Shown here one piece after another: positions 61,173 to 64,000 of a DNA stretch of 64,000 nucleotides. The first letter of the stretch is position 1. Each line of letters begins with the position of its first letter. Position numbers and translations under genes: made by a program. Where the stretch lies: assembly GCF_001544535.1 (NCBI RefSeq), contig NZ_FCON02000004.1:62001-126000 (forward strand). Direction: 5' to 3'. The stretch comes from Caballeronia choica (lineage in GTDB: Bacteria > Pseudomonadota > Gammaproteobacteria > Burkholderiales > Burkholderiaceae). The notes beneath the pieces were generated by a model. The model searched no databases. It had not been told where the DNA came from and worked only from the letters and a program-made list of their open reading frames with translations.

Positions 61173-61265
61173 AGCGGGTTCCGCGAAACCCGAATTCCTG
61201 AACCTCCGGCCATTGCGCTTTCTGCGGATGCCCGCGCGGTCGATTAACACCCAAGTGAGAGCACC

Positions 61266-61400
61266 ATGAAACGTACTTACCAACCTTCCGTGACGCGCCG
61301 CAAGCGCACCCATGGCTTCCGCGTCCGTATGAAGACGGCGGGCGGCCGCAAAGTGATCAACGCACGTCGCGCGAAGGGCCGCAAGCGCCTGGCAGTCTAA
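61266..61400 (+). CDS. rpmH: 50S ribosomal protein L34
   Basis: A 44-residue highly basic protein starting [17 protein letters not shown] and ending GRKRLAV, the conserved bL34 of the large subunit. Every position of the family signature ([14 protein letters not shown]) is present. It is first of rpmH-rnpA-yidD-yidC. Confidence 0.99.
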   Translation: MKRTYQPSVTRRKRTHGFRVRMKTAGGRKVINARRAKGRKRLAV

Positions 61401-61453
61401 GGTCGCTTTTGTCGGCATGCACAGGCACACGCCCGCATGCGTGCGAACCCGAT

Positions 61454-61957
61454 ATGCGCAGCATCGAAGGCTCCGAAACGGAAACCATTCAGTTGCGAGC
61501 GCAGGCCGCGTTCCCCAAGGCCGCAAGGCTACTGAAAACGGATGAATACTCATCCGTTTTTCGTTTGCGGCCCTGGCGACGCTCCCCGCACTTCGTCCTG
61601 TATGGCAAGCCGACCGGCAACGAAGCGCGCCTCGGACTCGTCATCGGCAAGAAGCATGCGCCGCGCGCGGTCACGCGGAACCTGATCAAGCGCCTCGCGC
61701 GCGAGGCGTTCCGGTTGCGTCGCGCGGAACTCGGCGGGTGGGATATCCTTCTGAGGTTGCACACGAAGATCGACCGCAAGGCGATGCCGAGCGCGAAATC
61801 GCCGCCGCTCAGGACTTTGTGCCGCGACGAGATCGACATGCTGCTCGACCGGGCGGTGCGCGAAGCGGCGCGCCGAACGGCAATGGCGCCGCCTGCGGCG
61901 CCGGCGGATGCAGCGCCGTCGAACCTCGACGATTCACCCAGGCCCTCCGGGCAATGA
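61454..61957 (+). CDS. rnpA: ribonuclease P protein component
   Basis: A 167-residue protein cofactor of RNase P, which trims the 5' leader of pre-tRNAs. The RNR motif is seen in [16 protein letters not shown]. The N-terminal [19 protein letters not shown] block is typical, while ~35 Ala/Pro-rich residues at the end are an extension. The ATG giving MRSIEGSET is chosen; a TTG lies 15 codons upstream and neither has a strong ribosome-binding site. Confidence 0.93.
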   Translation: MRSIEGSETETIQLRAQAAFPKAARLLKTDEYSSVFRLRPWRRSPHFVLYGKPTGNEARLGLVIGKKHAPRAVTRNLIKRLAREAFRLRRAELGGWDILLRLHTKIDRKAMPSAKSPPLRTLCRDEIDMLLDRAVREAARRTAMAPPAAPADAAPSNLDDSPRPSGQ

Positions 61958-62015
61958 TGCGCAGGCGGTATCCGGTTCACCGTCGCGGACCGGAAGAAAC
62001 CAAGGCGCGAAGCTT

Positions 62016-62315
62016 ATGCAAACGGCACTGATCGCGTTGTTGCGCTTTTACAAGCTTGCTGTGAGCCCCCTGCTCGGCAACCGCTGCCGCTTTTTCCCTT
62101 CCTGTTCCGACTACGCGCGCGAAGCAATCCAGTATCATGGCGCCGCGCACGGCACGTATCTCGCAGCGAAACGTCTGTGCCGCTGTCATCCGTTCTCGGC
62201 TGGGGGGATCGACCTGGTCCCGCCACCGTCGCCGGCTTCACGACGCGATGCCGAGCCGGTCTGCCAGCCGGCGGGCGAATCCGCTTCAGAAGAATTCACT
62301 ACCAAACGGCGCTAA
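62016..62315 (+). CDS. yidD: membrane protein insertion efficiency factor YidD
   Basis: A 99-residue YidD-family protein. It has an amphipathic N-terminus ([16 protein letters not shown]) and the [11 protein letters not shown] and [16 protein letters not shown] cysteine blocks. It aids YidC. The ATG giving MQTALIALL is chosen; the same frame is open upstream across the end of rnpA. The C-terminal ~25 residues are a polar extension. Confidence 0.93.
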   Translation: MQTALIALLRFYKLAVSPLLGNRCRFFPSCSDYAREAIQYHGAAHGTYLAAKRLCRCHPFSAGGIDLVPPPSPASRRDAEPVCQPAGESASEEFTTKRR

Positions 62316-62344
62316 AGCGCTTTTCGATCGACACTGAGACACGC

Positions 62345-64000
62345 ATGGATATCAAACGTACCGTCCTATGGGTCATCTTCTTCATGTCGGCTGTCATGCT
62401 GTTCGACAACTGGCAACGTGACCATGGGCGCCCGTCGATGTTCTTCCCGAACGCCGTCCCGACCAAGACGGCCGGCACCGCCGCTCCGGGAACCACGACG
62501 CCGGGCACGCAGGCCGCCGACCTGCCCGCAACCAGCGGCGCCGCCGCCACCGCGCCAGGCACGGCGACGCCGCCGGCAACCGCTGCCGCGCAGCTCGTCA
62601 AGTTCTCGACGGACGTCTATTCCGGCGAAATCGACACGCGCGGCGGCACGCTCTCGAAGCTCTCGCTCGTGAAGGAAGGCGACGGCAAGCAGCCCGATCT
62701 CTACATCACGCTCTTCGATCACACCCCGACGCACACGTATCTCGCGCGCACGGGCCTGCTCGGCGGCGATTTCCCGAACCATAACGACGTCTTCACGCCG
62801 GTTCCCGGCCAGACTTCGCTGTCGGGCGATGCCAAGACGCTGTCGATCGCGTTCCAATCGCCGGTGAAGGGCGGCGTGAAGGTCGTGAAAACCTACACGT
62901 TCACGCGCGGCAGCTACGTCATCAACGTCGACACGAAGATCGAGAACGTCGGCACGGCGCCGGTCACGCCGAAGCTCTATATGGAACTCGTGCGCGACAA
63001 CACGCCGGTCGAGACGCCGCGCTTCTCGCACACGTTCATCGGGCCGGCTGTCTATACCGAGCAGCATCACTTCCAGAAAATCGATTTCAGCGACATCGAC
63101 AAGAACAAGGCGACCTTCGAGCCTTCCGCCGACAACGGCTGGATCGCGATGGTGCAGCATTACTTCGCGTCGGCGTGGATTCCGCAGCAGGGCGTGAAGC
63201 GCGACATCTACGTGCAGAAGATCGATCCACAGTTGTATCGCGTGGGCGTGCAGCAGCCGGTACAGACGATTGCGCCGGGACAGAGCGTCGACGTGCAGGC
63301 GCGTCTGTTCGCCGGTCCGGAAGAAGAGCGCATGCTCGAAGGCATCGCGCCGGGGCTCGAACTGGTGAAGGACTACGGCATGGTGACGATCATCGCCAAG
63401 CCGCTCTTCTGGCTGCTCGAAAAGATTCACAGCTATGTGGGTAACTGGGGCTGGTCGATTGTTCTCCTGACGCTGTTGATCAAGGCCGTGTTCTTCCCGC
63501 TTTCGGCGGCGAGCTACAAGTCGATGGCGCGCATGAAGGCAATCACGCCGCGCATGCAGCAATTGCGCGAACGCTTCAAGAGCGATCCGCAGAAAATGAA
63601 TGCCGCGTTGATGGAGCTTTATAAAACCGAGAAGGTGAATCCGTTCGGCGGATGCTTGCCGGTCGTGGTGCAGATTCCGGTGTTTATTTCGCTTTATTGG
63701 GTGCTGTTGTCGTCGGTGGAAATGCGCGGTGCGCCGTGGATCGGCTGGATTCACGATTTGTCGCAGCAAGACCCGTACTTTATTCTGCCGGTGCTGATGG
63801 CCGTTTCGATGTTCCTGCAGACGAAGCTCAACCCGACGCCGCCGGACCCGGTTCAGGCAAAGATGATGATGTTCATGCCGATCGCTTTTTCGGTCATGTT
63901 CTTCTTCTTCCCGGCCGGGCTGGTGCTGTATTACGTGGTGAATAACGTGCTGTCGATTGCGCAGCAGTATTACATCACGCGAATGATGGGGGGGAAGAAG
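62345..64000 (+). CDS. yidC: membrane protein insertase YidC (3' end cut off)
   Basis: The frame starts with [13 protein letters not shown] and is open to the window edge (552 codons), so at most a few residues are missing. It has an N-terminal transmembrane helix, an Ala/Thr/Pro-rich linker, a periplasmic P1 domain and the core ([18 protein letters not shown]; the conserved Arg lies in this core). It inserts and folds inner-membrane proteins with or without Sec. Confidence 0.97.
   Translation, partial: MDIKRTVLWVIFFMSAVMLFDNWQRDHGRPSMFFPNAVPTKTAGTAAPGTTTPGTQAADLPATSGAAATAPGTATPPATAAAQLVKFSTDVYSGEIDTRGGTLSKLSLVKEGDGKQPDLYITLFDHTPTHTYLARTGLLGGDFPNHNDVFTPVPGQTSLSGDAKTLSIAFQSPVKGGVKVVKTYTFTRGSYVINVDTKIENVGTAPVTPKLYMELVRDNTPVETPRFSHTFIGPAVYTEQHHFQKIDFSDIDKNKATFEPSADNGWIAMVQHYFASAWIPQQGVKRDIYVQKIDPQLYRVGVQQPVQTIAPGQSVDVQARLFAGPEEERMLEGIAPGLELVKDYGMVTIIAKPLFWLLEKIHSYVGNWGWSIVLLTLLIKAVFFPLSAASYKSMARMKAITPRMQQLRERFKSDPQKMNAALMELYKTEKVNPFGGCLPVVVQIPVFISLYWVLLSSVEMRGAPWIGWIHDLSQQDPYFILPVLMAVSMFLQTKLNPTPPDPVQAKMMMFMPIAFSVMFFFFPAGLVLYYVVNNVLSIAQQYYITRMMGGKK

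Larger units (their letters stand above)
60871..61265. promoter_or_regulatory. dnaA-rpmH intergenic region with DnaA box
   Basis: This 395-bp divergent region carries one perfect DnaA box TTATCCACA (61068-61076), an rpmH promoter and a 17-bp dyad. No other 9-mer matching the DnaA consensus was seen, so it is not called as oriC. The box may autoregulate dnaA. Confidence 0.55.

Overview
The window is a GC-rich betaproteobacterial chromosome segment, most likely from a Burkholderia/Paraburkholderia/Caballeronia-type member of the Burkholderiaceae. Evidence: the dnaA-dnaN-gyrB cluster lies opposite rpmH-rnpA-yidD-yidC; the mreBCD-mrdA-mrdB operon sits beside gatCAB; QueE carries the CX14CX2C cluster known from Burkholderia; proteins have Ala/Pro-rich tails typical of the group. 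It looks like the origin-proximal part of the main chromosome, and nearly all of it is housekeeping. Species cannot be fixed from the sequence alone.

Layout. 1-2.9 kb: end of an AmpG-like MFS permease, an M48 peptidase, exonuclease III and PPK2. 2.9-6.3 kb: gatC-gatA-gatB (amidotransferase for Gln/Asn-tRNA), minus strand. 6.6-13.1 kb: the rod-shape operon mreB-mreC-mreD-mrdA-mrdB, closed by a strong terminator. 13.1-17.1 kb, minus strand: Sel1-repeat protein, HpcH/HpaI aldolase, queD, queE, queC (preQ0 branch of queuosine synthesis) and tRNA-Phe. 17.2-28.5 kb: NtrY/NtrX-like two-component pair, DUF4390 protein, rsmB, a frameshifted phosphoribosyltransferase gene, htpX, a LysE exporter, fmt and def, with dprA divergent. 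28.6-38.5 kb: thioredoxin-fold protein, topB, LysR regulator, pckG, 2-hydroxyacid dehydrogenase, OsmC, patatin phospholipase and hotdog thioesterase. 38.7-48.2 kb: tRNA-Lys, an MHYT-GGDEF-EAL protein, a second dehydrogenase, an MFS exporter, a TPR-glycosyltransferase, dbpA, a zinc-ribbon protein and an AraC/GyrI regulator. 48.2-49.0 kb: a small accessory patch with a structured RNA candidate and an orphan protein. 49.2-55.2 kb: sbcDC and a second TPR/glycosyltransferase protein. 55.3-64 kb: gyrB, dnaN, dnaA, then rpmH, rnpA, yidD and yidC (cut by the window end).

The most unusual material is in the small accessory or regulatory patches. (i) A sigma70-type promoter drives a ~150-nt multi-hairpin RNA candidate ending in an 11-bp terminator stem (48211-48395), beside a lower-GC orphan gene. 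(ii) A lower-GC phosphoribosyltransferase gene between rsmB and htpX is broken by a +1 frameshift. (iii) A 9-bp hairpin sequesters the lysE ribosome-binding site. (iv) A pure GCAA tetranucleotide repeat fills the gap before the patatin start codon. (v) Perfect dyads overlap the rpmH and topB promoter regions. No CRISPR array, insertion sequence, prophage or integrase was seen.
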